Assembly: GCA_030432455.1 (NCBI GenBank)
Contig: JAUIHC010000132.1
Coordinates: 1 to 7,622 of the forward strand
Direction: 5' to 3'
Length of the DNA stretch: 7,622 bases
Origin: Phycisphaerae bacterium
GTDB lineage: Bacteria; Planctomycetota; Phycisphaerae; Phycisphaerales; SM1A02
Both the position numbers and the translations under genes were made by a program. The notes beneath the pieces were generated by a model. That model was not told the DNA's origin and made no database searches. It saw nothing but the letters and a program-made list of their open reading frames with translations. The stretch's first letter is position 1, and each line of letters starts with the position of its first letter. Of the stretch, positions 1-6,227 are shown one piece after another.

Positions 1-1029
1 GACTTCGACCCGCCGTACGAGCCGGGCACGAGCTGGATCGTGGGTGCCGACGTGCAGATCGATCCGGCGGACCTGTCTGCGAACGCGGTCGAGTTCGAAC
101 CGCTCGACGCTGCCGGGTTCTCCGACGGCGTGAACTGGATGATCGACATCGAGGTCGAGGCCTCGCCCGGCGATTGCAACCAGAACGGCGTGCCCGACGA
201 CTGCGACATCGCCGACGGCACGAGCGACGACTGTCAGGGAGATGGCGTTCCCGACGAGTGCCAGCTCGGGGAGACGGATGTCGTCCTTCGTACCGGAGCC
301 GGGAATCCCGCGATCAACTGGGGACTGGAACAGGCCGGCGGCATCGCCTGGTTCACGCAGTTTCGGACCGATCAGTCGGACACCACCATCGAGTCGATCC
401 GGATCCGCCGAGGAGAGCAGCCGCCCGGCACGCCCATGACGGTCTGCATCTGGGGCGATCCCGACGACGATGGCGACCCCTCGGATGCCGTGCTCCTGTC
501 GAGTCTGGAGACCACCGCCTGCGACGGCGTGGACTGCACCTACACACCCGATCCCGTCACCTTTGCGGACGCCGGGACGTCCTTCTTCATCGGTGCGGTC
601 CTCTGGGATCCCTCGGGCACGATCGACCCGTGCCCCCTCGACGGCGAGAACCCCGCCCGGCGGGGCTGGATCGTGGCCCGCTTCGACGCCCCGATCGACC
701 CCGCGAACCTCGCGGAGGGGGCCGACTACCTCGGACTCACCGACGACTACGACATCGCACCGGGTCTCCCGGCGGTCTCCAACCACTTCATCGACGGACT
801 CGGGGTCACCGCGAACCCGAGCAACGATCAGAACGGCGACGGAGTGCCCGACGAGTGCCTTGACGACTGTCCCGGCGACTTCGACGGCGACGGTCAGGTC
901 GGCGGTTCCGATCTCGGGCAGTTGTTCGCGGCCTGGGGCGGCGGGGGCGTGGCCGACCTCGACGGAGACGGCGTGGTGTCCGGGGCCGATCTCGGCCTGC
1001 TCTTCATCGCCTGGGGCCCCTGTCCGTGA
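1..1029 (+). CDS. Secreted modular protein with C-terminal dockerin-like pair (5' end missing)
   Basis: The reading frame is open from base 1, so the true start lies upstream; the GTG at 40 sits inside a conserved WIV motif and is not a start. In order the protein shows the tail of a beta-sandwich-like domain (codons 1-55), a Cys/Asn/Asp spacer (codons 58-88), a full copy of the same kind of domain (about codons 92-275), a short NGDGVPDEC spacer, and two dockerin-like repeats ending in WGPCP at the stop. The full domain contains WGDPDDDGDPSDA and TSFFIGAVLWDPSG. I associate such segments with secreted Phycisphaerae proteins of unknown function. No catalytic residues are apparent. The dockerin pair suggests extracellular attachment or calcium-dependent assembly. 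The stop overlaps the start of the next gene by four bases, indicating co-translation. The extracellular modular call is firm; the biological role is unknown. Confidence 0.9.
   Translation, partial: DFDPPYEPGTSWIVGADVQIDPADLSANAVEFEPLDAAGFSDGVNWMIDIEVEASPGDCNQNGVPDDCDIADGTSDDCQGDGVPDECQLGETDVVLRTGAGNPAINWGLEQAGGIAWFTQFRTDQSDTTIESIRIRRGEQPPGTPMTVCIWGDPDDDGDPSDAVLLSSLETTACDGVDCTYTPDPVTFADAGTSFFIGAVLWDPSGTIDPCPLDGENPARRGWIVARFDAPIDPANLAEGADYLGLTDDYDIAPGLPAVSNHFIDGLGVTANPSNDQNGDGVPDECLDDCPGDFDGDGQVGGSDLGQLFAAWGGGGVADLDGDGVVSGADLGLLFIAWGPCP
172..264 (+). repeat. DCxxNGxPDxCD spacer repeat in first secreted protein
   Basis: This segment encodes two short linked units, DCNQNGVPDDCDIADG and DCQGDGVPDECQ. 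Asp and Asn residues alternate as in calcium-binding loops, and Cys residues flank each unit. Similar spacers occur in the downstream gene at 2892-2999 and 3780-3869. They separate folded domains and probably bind calcium or form disulphides; the function is inferred from composition only. Confidence 0.75.
868..1026 (+). repeat. C-terminal dockerin-like tandem repeat (first secreted protein)
   Basis: Two copies, 26 residues apart, read DFDGDGQVGGSDLGQLFAAWG and DLDGDGVVSGADLGLLFIAWG when each is aligned from its first Asp. Asp at loop positions 1, 3, 5 and 12 matches the calcium loop of dockerin/EF-hand repeats. The pair starts at a Cys and closes with WGPCP, immediately before the stop. The short DLGxLFxxWG helix differs from clostridial dockerins and fits what is usually annotated in Phycisphaerae as a GC-type dockerin. 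No cohesin partner is visible in this window. Confidence 0.88.
1026..1029 (+). promoter_or_regulatory. GTGA stop-start overlap coupling two secreted-protein genes
   Basis: The GTG at 1026 overlaps the TGA at 1027-1029. The only purine-rich stretch in a suitable place is GGGG at 1013-1016, which lies inside the codons for the conserved WGPCP ending of the upstream dockerin. Ribosome binding is therefore weak, and re-initiation after the upstream stop is the likely mode. The overlap is visible; coupling is inferred. Confidence 0.65.
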
Positions 1030-1112
1030 GGATCGTCCGCCTGCTGGACGGCGTGGTTCGAGGTCTGGCCAGGGTCGGCCTCTTCGCCGTCGGGGTCGCG
1101 CCGGTCTCGGCG
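1026..1112 (+). other. Sec signal peptide of the 1168-residue protein
   Basis: The 29 residues have Arg at positions 2, 5, 12 and 16, a hydrophobic core VGLFAVGVAP and the site V-S-A before Glu30, satisfying the -3/-1 small-residue rule. The n-region is long for a Sec signal because of the LLDGVV stretch, so translation from GTG at 1053 is a realistic alternative. Confidence 0.8.
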
Positions 1113-4100
1113 GAGGTCCTGGTCGTCCCCGATCAGTACGGTCGGATCCAGCTCGCCATCGACGCGGCCGCAGACGGCGACGAGGTCCTCGTCCGCGCCG
1201 GGACCTACTTCGAGACGCTCGACTTCCTCGGGAAGGCGATCGTGGTCAGGTCCGAGTCGGGGCCGGCACTCACCCGCATCCGAGCGAGCGGCCTCAACGA
1301 CTCCGTGGTCAAGTTCCGAAACGGCGAGGGCCGCGACTCCGTGCTCGACGGATTCGAGCTGCGGGAGGGCAGCGGCAACTGCGACCTCTTCTTCTGCTAC
1401 GGCGGCGGCATCTTCTGCAACGGCACCGATCCGACCATCCGCGACTGCATCATCGCCGACAACGCGACGACCTTCGACGGCGGCGGGCTCTACGTCCGTC
1501 AGGGCGGGGCGCGGCTGGAACGGTGCGTGTTCCTTCGGAATCGCGCCGAGTGGTACAACGGCGGAGGGATCTACGCCCGGTCGTCATCGATCGAGGTCGT
1601 GGACTGCCGATTCGAGGGCAACTACGGCGGCGGGGGCGGGATCTATCTTCAGGAGAGTTCCGCGATCGTGTCCGGCACCGAGTTTCTCGCCAACCAGACC
1701 GCGGGCGAGGGCGGGGCGATCAAGTCGGATGGCCCGGTGCTCGAGGTGCGGGACTGCACGTTCGAGTTCAATCTCTCGCCGGGCGCGGCGGGAGCGATCG
1801 AGCGACGCGGCGACATCGTCGTCGAGGACTGCGTCTTCGCCTTCAACGACTGCCATGGCGACGGTGGGGCGATGTTCATCAAGAGCGGCACGCATGTCGT
1901 CCGTCGCTGCCGATTCACCGGCAACACCAACTACGGGCAGGGTGGCGCGATCAAGCAGGAGTCCGACGGACTGCCGTTCGAAGTGTCCGACTGCCTCTTC
2001 GAGGACAATCAGGCGACGGTCTCCGAAGGTGGCGGTCTCCGCGTCGCCGGGTCGCGGGCGGTGGTCCGCCGATGTCGGTTCGAGCGGAACAGCGCCCATT
2101 CCGGCGGCGGTATCAAGGCGGTCGGCATCGCGGATCGCTTTCCGGTGATCGACTGCCTCTTCGTGAACAACCACGCGGTGCTCGGCACCGGCGGCGGCAT
2201 GAGATGCGATCACACCGAGACCGACCTCATCGCCGGTCGGTTCCTTGGAAACGACTCCAGCGACACCGGCGGCGGCTTCTCCTGCAACGGCAGCGACACC
2301 ACGATCGTCAACGGCGTCTTCTCCGGCAATCGGGCGTACTGGAACGGCGGCGGAATCGATGTGCATCAGGGCGGCAACCGGATCGTCAACTGCACGGTCG
2401 TGGACAACACCGCCTACGAGGGCGGCGGCGGCATCTTCGCCGACCGCACGACGACCATCGCGAACTGCATCATCCGCGGCAATCACGCCGCGACCCACCC
2501 CCAGATCAAGGTGGACGACTGGCAGCACCTGCCGTATGTGGTGCGGTCGAACGTCGAGGGCGTCGTGCCGGGCGAGTTCCTGATCGACCGCGAGGCCGGT
2601 CTCGCGGATCCCGACGGCCTCGACGCCTGGTCCGGCACGCTCGACGACGATCTGCGGTCCACCGGATGCATGGCGGGGATCGACTCCGGCGATGCGACCC
2701 ATCTTCCCGCCGATCGACTGGATCTCGACGGCGACGGGAACCTGAGCGAGCCGATCCCGTTCGACGCTCTGGGGCGACCCCGGCTCGTGGACGATCCGCA
2801 ATCGCCCGACGACGGTGTCGGCAGCTTCCTCGCCCTCGATCTGGGCGCGTACGAACATCAGAACGACGATCCGCCGTGCGGCGTCGAGGTGGACTGCGAC
2901 GGCAACGGCATCGACGACCTCATGGACATCGCCGAGTGCGACGGAGCGGCCTGGTGCCTCGACTGCAACGGCAACGGCCGTCCGGATATCTGCGATCTGA
3001 CCTTCCAGGATCGTCCGATCGAGGTCGGCATCGCGTACTGGCGGTTCGATGACGGCAGGGGGCCGATCGTCGCGGACCTCGCCCCCGGCGGGATCGACGG
3101 CGAGCTCGTCGGCGTCGCCGCCCTGGGCGCGGATGTTCCGGTCTCCGTGGTCCCGGGCACCGGCATGGCGAACCCGGGGTCGCTTGATGTGGGGGCCACC
3201 GGTTTCGTCCGGGTGCGGGATCCCGAGCAGCGGCTCGCCATGGGCCGGACCGACTGGACGATCGAGGCGTGGGTGCGACTCGACGAACTCGGTGGGATGG
3301 GCGACGCGTCGCGACGCCAGTATCTCCTGCAGCGGAAGCCCGGCGACAGTCCGGCCCGGAAGATGGACTACGCGGTCCTCGCCCAGTGCGGGAACCTGCC
3401 GTACAACGTGGATCGGCGGTACGGCAAGATCGACGGACTCTCGGGTCGCGAGCTCTGCGTGCAACTCGGCAACAACGCCGACTCGTGGTGCGTCACCTCG
3501 CATCTCGAGATCGACTCCACCGGCTGGCACCACATCTCCGCGGCGATCGACGGCGCTCGCGAGGTCGTCCGATTCACGCTGGACGGGATCGTGGACGAGG
3601 TGTCCTTCGAGGAGTGGGGCCGCGAGGCATTCGAGGCGAACCTGATCATCGGGGCGCATCAGAACGGCGACGGCGGCTTCAACCAGTTCCTTCGCGGTGC
3701 GATCGACGAACTTCGGATCGCCCGCGGGGTGCTGCCGCTCGAGGAACTCCTGCACCGATGGCCCACGGGCACCAGCGGCGACTGCGACGGCAACGGCCGA
3801 CCCGACGACTGCGACATCGCCGACGGCCTGCTTCTCGATGCGAATGGCGACGGTCTGCCTGACGACTGCGAAGGCGGCGCCTGCCCGGCCGATCTCGACG
3901 GCGACGGGGTGGTCCGTGGCTCCGATCTGGGGCTGCTGTTCGTCGGCTGGGGCGCTCCGGGTCCGGCGGATCTGGATGGCGACGGCACGGTGGGGGGCTC
4001 GGATCTCGGGCTCCTGTTCGTCGCGTGGGGACCGTGTCCGGGCACCCCGTGCGCCTCGGTGGAGTGCGACGACGACAACGAATGCACGGTCGATCGGTGC

Positions 4101-4532
4101 AATCCGCTGTCCGGCGGGTGCATGCATCGACAACTGCCGGGCTGCGTCCCGGATCCGTGCCACGACCTCTTCTGCGACGACGACGACGCCTGCACCACGG
4201 ACTCGTGCGATCCGGTGACCGGCGAGTGCGTCTTCACGCCGATCCCCGGATGCGGTCCGAACCCGTGCGATGAGATCGACTGCGACGACGGCAATCCCTG
4301 CACCATCGACACCTGTGACCCGTTCACCGGCCGGTGCGTCCATCTTCCGATCGAGGGGTGCGAGAACGCGCCGTGCGGGAGTCCGGACGCGGGTCCCTGT
4401 CTCGAGCCCAATCCGACGCCCAACTGCAGCGACGGCGCGTGCTGCGCCACGGTCTGCGCCGTGGACGACTACTGCTGCTCGGTGATCTGGGACGAGACGT
4501 GCGTCGAACTCGCGTTCACGCTCTGCCCGTGA
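1026..4532 (+). CDS. Secreted beta-helix / LamG / dockerin / Cys-rich modular protein
   Basis: This 1168-residue protein is probably exported or surface-bound. Residues 1-29 form a signal peptide: Arg-rich start, hydrophobic VGLFAVGVAPVSA, likely cleavage after VSA. Residues 36-490 are a right-handed parallel beta-helix of the Chlamydia Pmp-like type, opening with a VPDQYGRIQLAIDAA segment and continuing with about 14 GG[GA] rungs. Residues up to 612 end in the GAYEHQ closing motif common after such helices. Then come a DCxGNG spacer (623-658), a LamG/concanavalin-like jelly roll (669-912, AYWRFDDGRGP start), a second spacer (919-948), a dockerin-like pair (953-1005), three CTDC repeats (1007-1114) and a CC-rich end module (1117-1168). 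The GTG start overlaps the preceding stop; a GTG at 1053 would also leave a usable signal peptide. No polysaccharide-lyase active site was recognised, so an adhesive or structural role is favoured. Confidence 0.93.
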   Translation: MRIVRLLDGVVRGLARVGLFAVGVAPVSAEVLVVPDQYGRIQLAIDAAADGDEVLVRAGTYFETLDFLGKAIVVRSESGPALTRIRASGLNDSVVKFRNGEGRDSVLDGFELREGSGNCDLFFCYGGGIFCNGTDPTIRDCIIADNATTFDGGGLYVRQGGARLERCVFLRNRAEWYNGGGIYARSSSIEVVDCRFEGNYGGGGGIYLQESSAIVSGTEFLANQTAGEGGAIKSDGPVLEVRDCTFEFNLSPGAAGAIERRGDIVVEDCVFAFNDCHGDGGAMFIKSGTHVVRRCRFTGNTNYGQGGAIKQESDGLPFEVSDCLFEDNQATVSEGGGLRVAGSRAVVRRCRFERNSAHSGGGIKAVGIADRFPVIDCLFVNNHAVLGTGGGMRCDHTETDLIAGRFLGNDSSDTGGGFSCNGSDTTIVNGVFSGNRAYWNGGGIDVHQGGNRIVNCTVVDNTAYEGGGGIFADRTTTIANCIIRGNHAATHPQIKVDDWQHLPYVVRSNVEGVVPGEFLIDREAGLADPDGLDAWSGTLDDDLRSTGCMAGIDSGDATHLPADRLDLDGDGNLSEPIPFDALGRPRLVDDPQSPDDGVGSFLALDLGAYEHQNDDPPCGVEVDCDGNGIDDLMDIAECDGAAWCLDCNGNGRPDICDLTFQDRPIEVGIAYWRFDDGRGPIVADLAPGGIDGELVGVAALGADVPVSVVPGTGMANPGSLDVGATGFVRVRDPEQRLAMGRTDWTIEAWVRLDELGGMGDASRRQYLLQRKPGDSPARKMDYAVLAQCGNLPYNVDRRYGKIDGLSGRELCVQLGNNADSWCVTSHLEIDSTGWHHISAAIDGAREVVRFTLDGIVDEVSFEEWGREAFEANLIIGAHQNGDGGFNQFLRGAIDELRIARGVLPLEELLHRWPTGTSGDCDGNGRPDDCDIADGLLLDANGDGLPDDCEGGACPADLDGDGVVRGSDLGLLFVGWGAPGPADLDGDGTVGGSDLGLLFVAWGPCPGTPCASVECDDDNECTVDRCNPLSGGCMHRQLPGCVPDPCHDLFCDDDDACTTDSCDPVTGECVFTPIPGCGPNPCDEIDCDDGNPCTIDTCDPFTGRCVHLPIEGCENAPCGSPDAGPCLEPNPTPNCSDGACCATVCAVDDYCCSVIWDETCVELAFTLCP
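1401..2489 (+). repeat. Beta-helix rung repeats, about 14 copies
   Basis: The encoded unit is roughly xxCxFxxNxAxxxGGGIxxxxS and recurs every 24-27 residues. The Asn two residues after the hydrophobic pair is present in all 14 rungs I could align. Cys at the first marked position is present in 11; the other three rungs have Gly or a polar residue. This is the Pmp-like right-handed parallel beta-helix signature, in which like residues stack along the helix axis. The DNA copies have diverged and are not recent duplicates. Confidence 0.88.
2892..2999 (+). repeat. DCxGNG spacer between beta-helix and LamG domain
   Basis: Two units, DCDGNGIDDLMDIAECDG and DCNGNGRPDICDL, follow the GAYEHQ end of the helix region and precede the jelly roll. 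Composition and spacing match the spacers at 172-264 and 3780-3869, so this family of linkers separates domains in both secreted proteins. Confidence 0.75.
3030..3761 (+). other. LamG-like jelly-roll domain coding region
   Basis: Residues 669-912 start with IAYWRFDDGRGPIVADLAPG and a GIDGELVG segment. They continue with DWTIEAWVRLDE, GWHHISAAIDGAREVVRFTLDG and a final FLRGAIDELRIARGVL. This is the usual order for concanavalin A-like/LamG jelly-roll domains of secreted bacterial proteins, which often bind carbohydrate. The specific ligand cannot be read from the sequence. Confidence 0.88.
3780..3869 (+). repeat. DCxGNG spacer before internal dockerin pair
   Basis: The units DCDGNGRPDDCDIADG and DANGDGLPDDC link the LamG domain to the dockerin pair. 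A 27-base stretch at 3801-3827 is identical, in frame, to 193-219 in the upstream gene. The conserved PDDCDIADG residues explain part of that identity. Confidence 0.75.
3882..4040 (+). repeat. Internal dockerin-like tandem repeat
   Basis: Residues 953-1005 carry DLDGDGVVRGSDLGLLFVGWG and, 26 residues on, DLDGDGTVGGSDLGLLFVAWG, bracketed by an initial Cys and a WGPCPG ending. Loop Asp positions are complete in both. The period and end motif match the C-terminal pair of the upstream protein. Here, unusually, the pair is followed by a further 163 residues rather than the stop. Confidence 0.88.
4044..4367 (+). repeat. Three 108-bp (36-residue) CTDC Cys-rich repeats
   Basis: Three tandem units of exactly 36 residues start at 4044, 4152 and 4260. 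Each has six Cys in the pattern PC-x4-CDDxxxC-T-x-D-x-C-x5-G-x-C-x6-GC. The core motifs CTVDRC, CTTDSC and CTIDTC match the Dicty_CTDC repeat family, first known in Dictyostelium extracellular matrix proteins and also seen in secreted bacterial proteins. A PC at 4371-4376 keeps the period and looks like the start of a fourth, unfinished unit. Confidence 0.85.
4371..4529 (+). other. C-terminal CC-rich module coding region
   Basis: Residues 1116-1168 hold ten Cys, including the ACCATVCAVDDYCCSVIWDE core, followed by TCVELAFTLC. I recognise the pattern CC-x3-C-x4-x-CC-x3-WD-x2-C as a recurrent module in secreted planctomycete proteins of unknown function. Together with the CTDC repeats it puts 28 Cys in the last 160 residues, which implies oxidative folding outside the cytoplasm. 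Confidence 0.7.
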
Positions 4533-5424
4533 TCCGACCGGGGTCCGGCCTCCAGGGAAGCGGCGTGCCGAGGAGCTCGGCGAGGCGGCGATCGTCGGAT
4601 TCGAACCTCGTTCGCAGACTCGCCGCGAGGTCGGCGTCCGGTGCCGACCCGTCGCCTCGATTCGCGATCTCGTGTCCCCGGTGCTCCGGCGTCTCCGGGA
4701 GTTCGAGATGACGCTCCACCGCCGCAAGGGTCTTCCGGGACTGCGATGCGAGATCCTCGGTGAAGAGCACCAGGAAGCGTTCCCGTGGAAAGACGGCGAA
4801 CCAGCGTTCCAATTGCTCGGCGTAGCGGCCGCGGGCGAGATACGACCAGTGCTGATGCGGTCCCGAACGGGCGTGGGGGTCCGATCGGAGCCGCTCGGTC
4901 TCGCCCCGCAGACGATTGGGTTCCGCGGCGATCGCCGCCTCGAAGTCGAGATGCTCCAGGCCGAGTCGCATCGCGTGTCGGTGGTGCGACCACGCCCGCA
5001 TCACCGGATCCCGCAGGATCACGATGAACCGGGCCCGGGGCACCAGGCGCCGCGCGGTCTCCGGGGCCCTCGGGTGAAAGAGGTCGTACGGACTCGCGTC
5101 GCCGATCCGCTCGGGTCGGCCGTTGGTCCGTTCACGGCGGCGTCGCCGCCACGAGAGGTCGTGCATCGCCCGATACGCTCGCTGCGACGCCCGCGGCTCG
5201 GTGAGGATCCGGCACTCCTTCCACGGCCGCGACTGCACGGCGGGATTGCCCGCCAGCAACCGGTCGAGCTGCGTCGTCCCCGCCTTCATCGCACCGAGGA
5301 TGAGATGGTCGGGGAGGTCGCGCCACGGGGCGGTGAGTCGTCGCCACCACGCCGGTCTCGGAGGGCCGACGGGATCGGGCGGCGGGGGCTGGTCGGAGAC
5401 GGACGGCATCGGCGGCGCGAGCAT
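4516..5424 (-). CDS. PAPS-dependent sulfotransferase (heparan-type family)
   Basis: The 302-residue product should transfer sulfate from PAPS to a carbohydrate or other hydroxyl/amino acceptor. The 5'-phosphosulfate loop is LILGAMKAGTTQLDRLL at residues 41-57, with Lys47 and Thr50-51. KECR follows at 69-72, the position usually occupied by a KE-x-HFF-like motif. SPYDLFHP lies at 111-118. The 3'-phosphate motif is RFIVILRDPVMRAWSHHRH (132-150), with Arg138 and Ser146 at the canonical spacing of eight. YAEQLERWFAVFP and a TEDL segment near 232-235 complete the family pattern, and the length is normal. The first 35 residues are Pro-rich and lie outside the fold; an ATG five codons inward (5409-5407) is an alternative start. 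Its 3' end overlaps the convergent secreted-protein gene by 17 bp. Acceptor unknown. Confidence 0.92.
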   Translation of the reverse strand: MLAPPMPSVSDQPPPPDPVGPPRPAWWRRLTAPWRDLPDHLILGAMKAGTTQLDRLLAGNPAVQSRPWKECRILTEPRASQRAYRAMHDLSWRRRRRERTNGRPERIGDASPYDLFHPRAPETARRLVPRARFIVILRDPVMRAWSHHRHAMRLGLEHLDFEAAIAAEPNRLRGETERLRSDPHARSGPHQHWSYLARGRYAEQLERWFAVFPRERFLVLFTEDLASQSRKTLAAVERHLELPETPEHRGHEIANRGDGSAPDADLAASLRTRFESDDRRLAELLGTPLPWRPDPGRITGRA

Positions 5425-5486
5425 ACCGTGCGGGTCGTGACCAACCCCGCGACGAACCCGTCTTCAGATCGGTCGGTGGCGCCGTG
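5425..5486. promoter_or_regulatory. Divergent intergenic spacer between two sulfotransferase genes
   Basis: This 62-base gap must hold start signals for both the leftward and rightward sulfotransferase genes unless they are leaderless. I see no recognisable -35/-10 pair. The only structure is an imperfect inverted repeat, CGGGTCGT at 5431-5438 against ACGAACCCG at 5452-5460 with one bulged base. A weak GGTGG at 5475-5479 may serve as ribosome binding site for the rightward gene. Confidence 0.35.
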
Positions 5487-6218
5487 ATGCGATGGCCGTT
5501 CACATCCGCGACGGGTGGCGTCGGCCGTCCGTTCGTCATCGTCTTTCCGGGGCGGACCGGCAGTTCGTGGCTGGTCTCGGCGCTGGACGACCATCCCGCG
5601 ATCGAGGCCCGGGGCGAGATCCTGGTGCGGCGCGATGCACGCGAGCAGGCCGATCTCATTCCCGGGGCGCTCGCCGCCCGCGGTCGGATCCGGGCCCGAG
5701 GCTTCAAGACGAAGATGAAGGACGTCGCGGACCCCGACCTCCTCCGCACCGCGATCCACGCGGCGGACGCCGTGGTCGTTCACATGCGGCGTCCCGATCG
5801 CCTTCGGCTCGCCCTCTCGCGGATCAACGCCCGGCGTCTTCACGCGGAGACCGGACGCTGGAACCGGACCGAGTCGGCCAGCCACGCGGCCCGTGGTGGC
5901 CCGATCGCCTTCGACGAGTGGCACGCGGCGCTGGTCGCGTGCGGCGAGGAGGTCGATCGCGTGGACGCCTTCGCGGCGTCGATGGCCGGCGAGGTCGTCG
6001 AGGTCCGCTACGCCGAGATCCTTCGGGATCCCGCGGGGGTGCTCGAGGCCGTGCAGCGGGCCGTGGGAGTCGCGCCGCGTCCGCTCCGCTCGCAGGTGGT
6101 GAAGAACACCGACGAGGACCTTCGCACCGTCATTCCGGACTTCGACGACCTGAGGGCCCGCTTCGCGGACACGCCCTTCGCCACCGTGTTCGATGTCGAT
6201 CCGGTCCGGGAGACCTGA
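5487..6218 (+). CDS. Stf0/NodH-like sulfotransferase
   Basis: The product is about 243 residues. Numbering from the ATG at 5487, FVIVFPGRTGSSWLVSALDD (16-35) is the PAPS 5'-phosphosulfate loop. HPAIEARGEIL follows, as in Stf0-like enzymes where the loop is followed by HP and a conserved GE. GFKTKMK lies near 72-78, and VVVHMRRPDRLRLALSRINA (96-115) is the 3'-phosphate segment, followed by an HAETGRWN motif. VRYAEIL and a VVKNTDEDLRTVIPDFDDL tail also fit the family. The Arg-to-Ser spacing in the 3'-phosphate motif is nine instead of eight, with Pro at the usual Arg site, so PAPS binding deserves checking. A GTG directly before the ATG could be the start instead. The gene faces the glycosyltransferase gene with only nine bases between stops. 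The acceptor is probably a glycan, by context. Confidence 0.85.
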   Translation: MRWPFTSATGGVGRPFVIVFPGRTGSSWLVSALDDHPAIEARGEILVRRDAREQADLIPGALAARGRIRARGFKTKMKDVADPDLLRTAIHAADAVVVHMRRPDRLRLALSRINARRLHAETGRWNRTESASHAARGGPIAFDEWHAALVACGEEVDRVDAFAASMAGEVVEVRYAEILRDPAGVLEAVQRAVGVAPRPLRSQVVKNTDEDLRTVIPDFDDLRARFADTPFATVFDVDPVRET

Positions 6219-6227
6219 TCGTGCGGG

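Noticed and set aside
1401..2489. Pectate-lyase-type enzyme activity in the beta-helix
   Set aside because: The helix begins like several lyase families, but I found no catalytic Asp/Arg/Lys cluster, and the rungs are Pmp-like GGGI repeats, which favour a structural role.
470..3052. Plus-strand open frame of 860 codons crossing the junction of the two secreted-protein genes
   Set aside because: The translation is extremely Arg/Ser/Pro-rich with no motifs and overlaps two well-supported genes in another frame. It is a frame shadow.
4044..4367. Tandem 108-bp repeat as a CRISPR-like or non-coding satellite array
   Set aside because: The repeats are in frame, conserved at Cys positions rather than at DNA level, and lie within a clear coding region.
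1584..4727. Very long antisense open frame of about 1047 codons on the minus strand
   Set aside because: It lies opposite the secreted-protein gene, has no recognisable domain, and its repeats mirror the sense repeats. High GC and codon bias remove stops from this antisense frame.
4672..5487. Plus-strand open frame opposite the 302-residue sulfotransferase
   Set aside because: The minus strand carries complete PAPS-binding motifs; the plus-strand translation has none and is Arg-rich.
6219..6227. Possible bidirectional terminator between the converging sulfotransferase and glycosyltransferase genes
   Set aside because: Only nine bases separate the stops and I see no hairpin followed by a T run on either strand.
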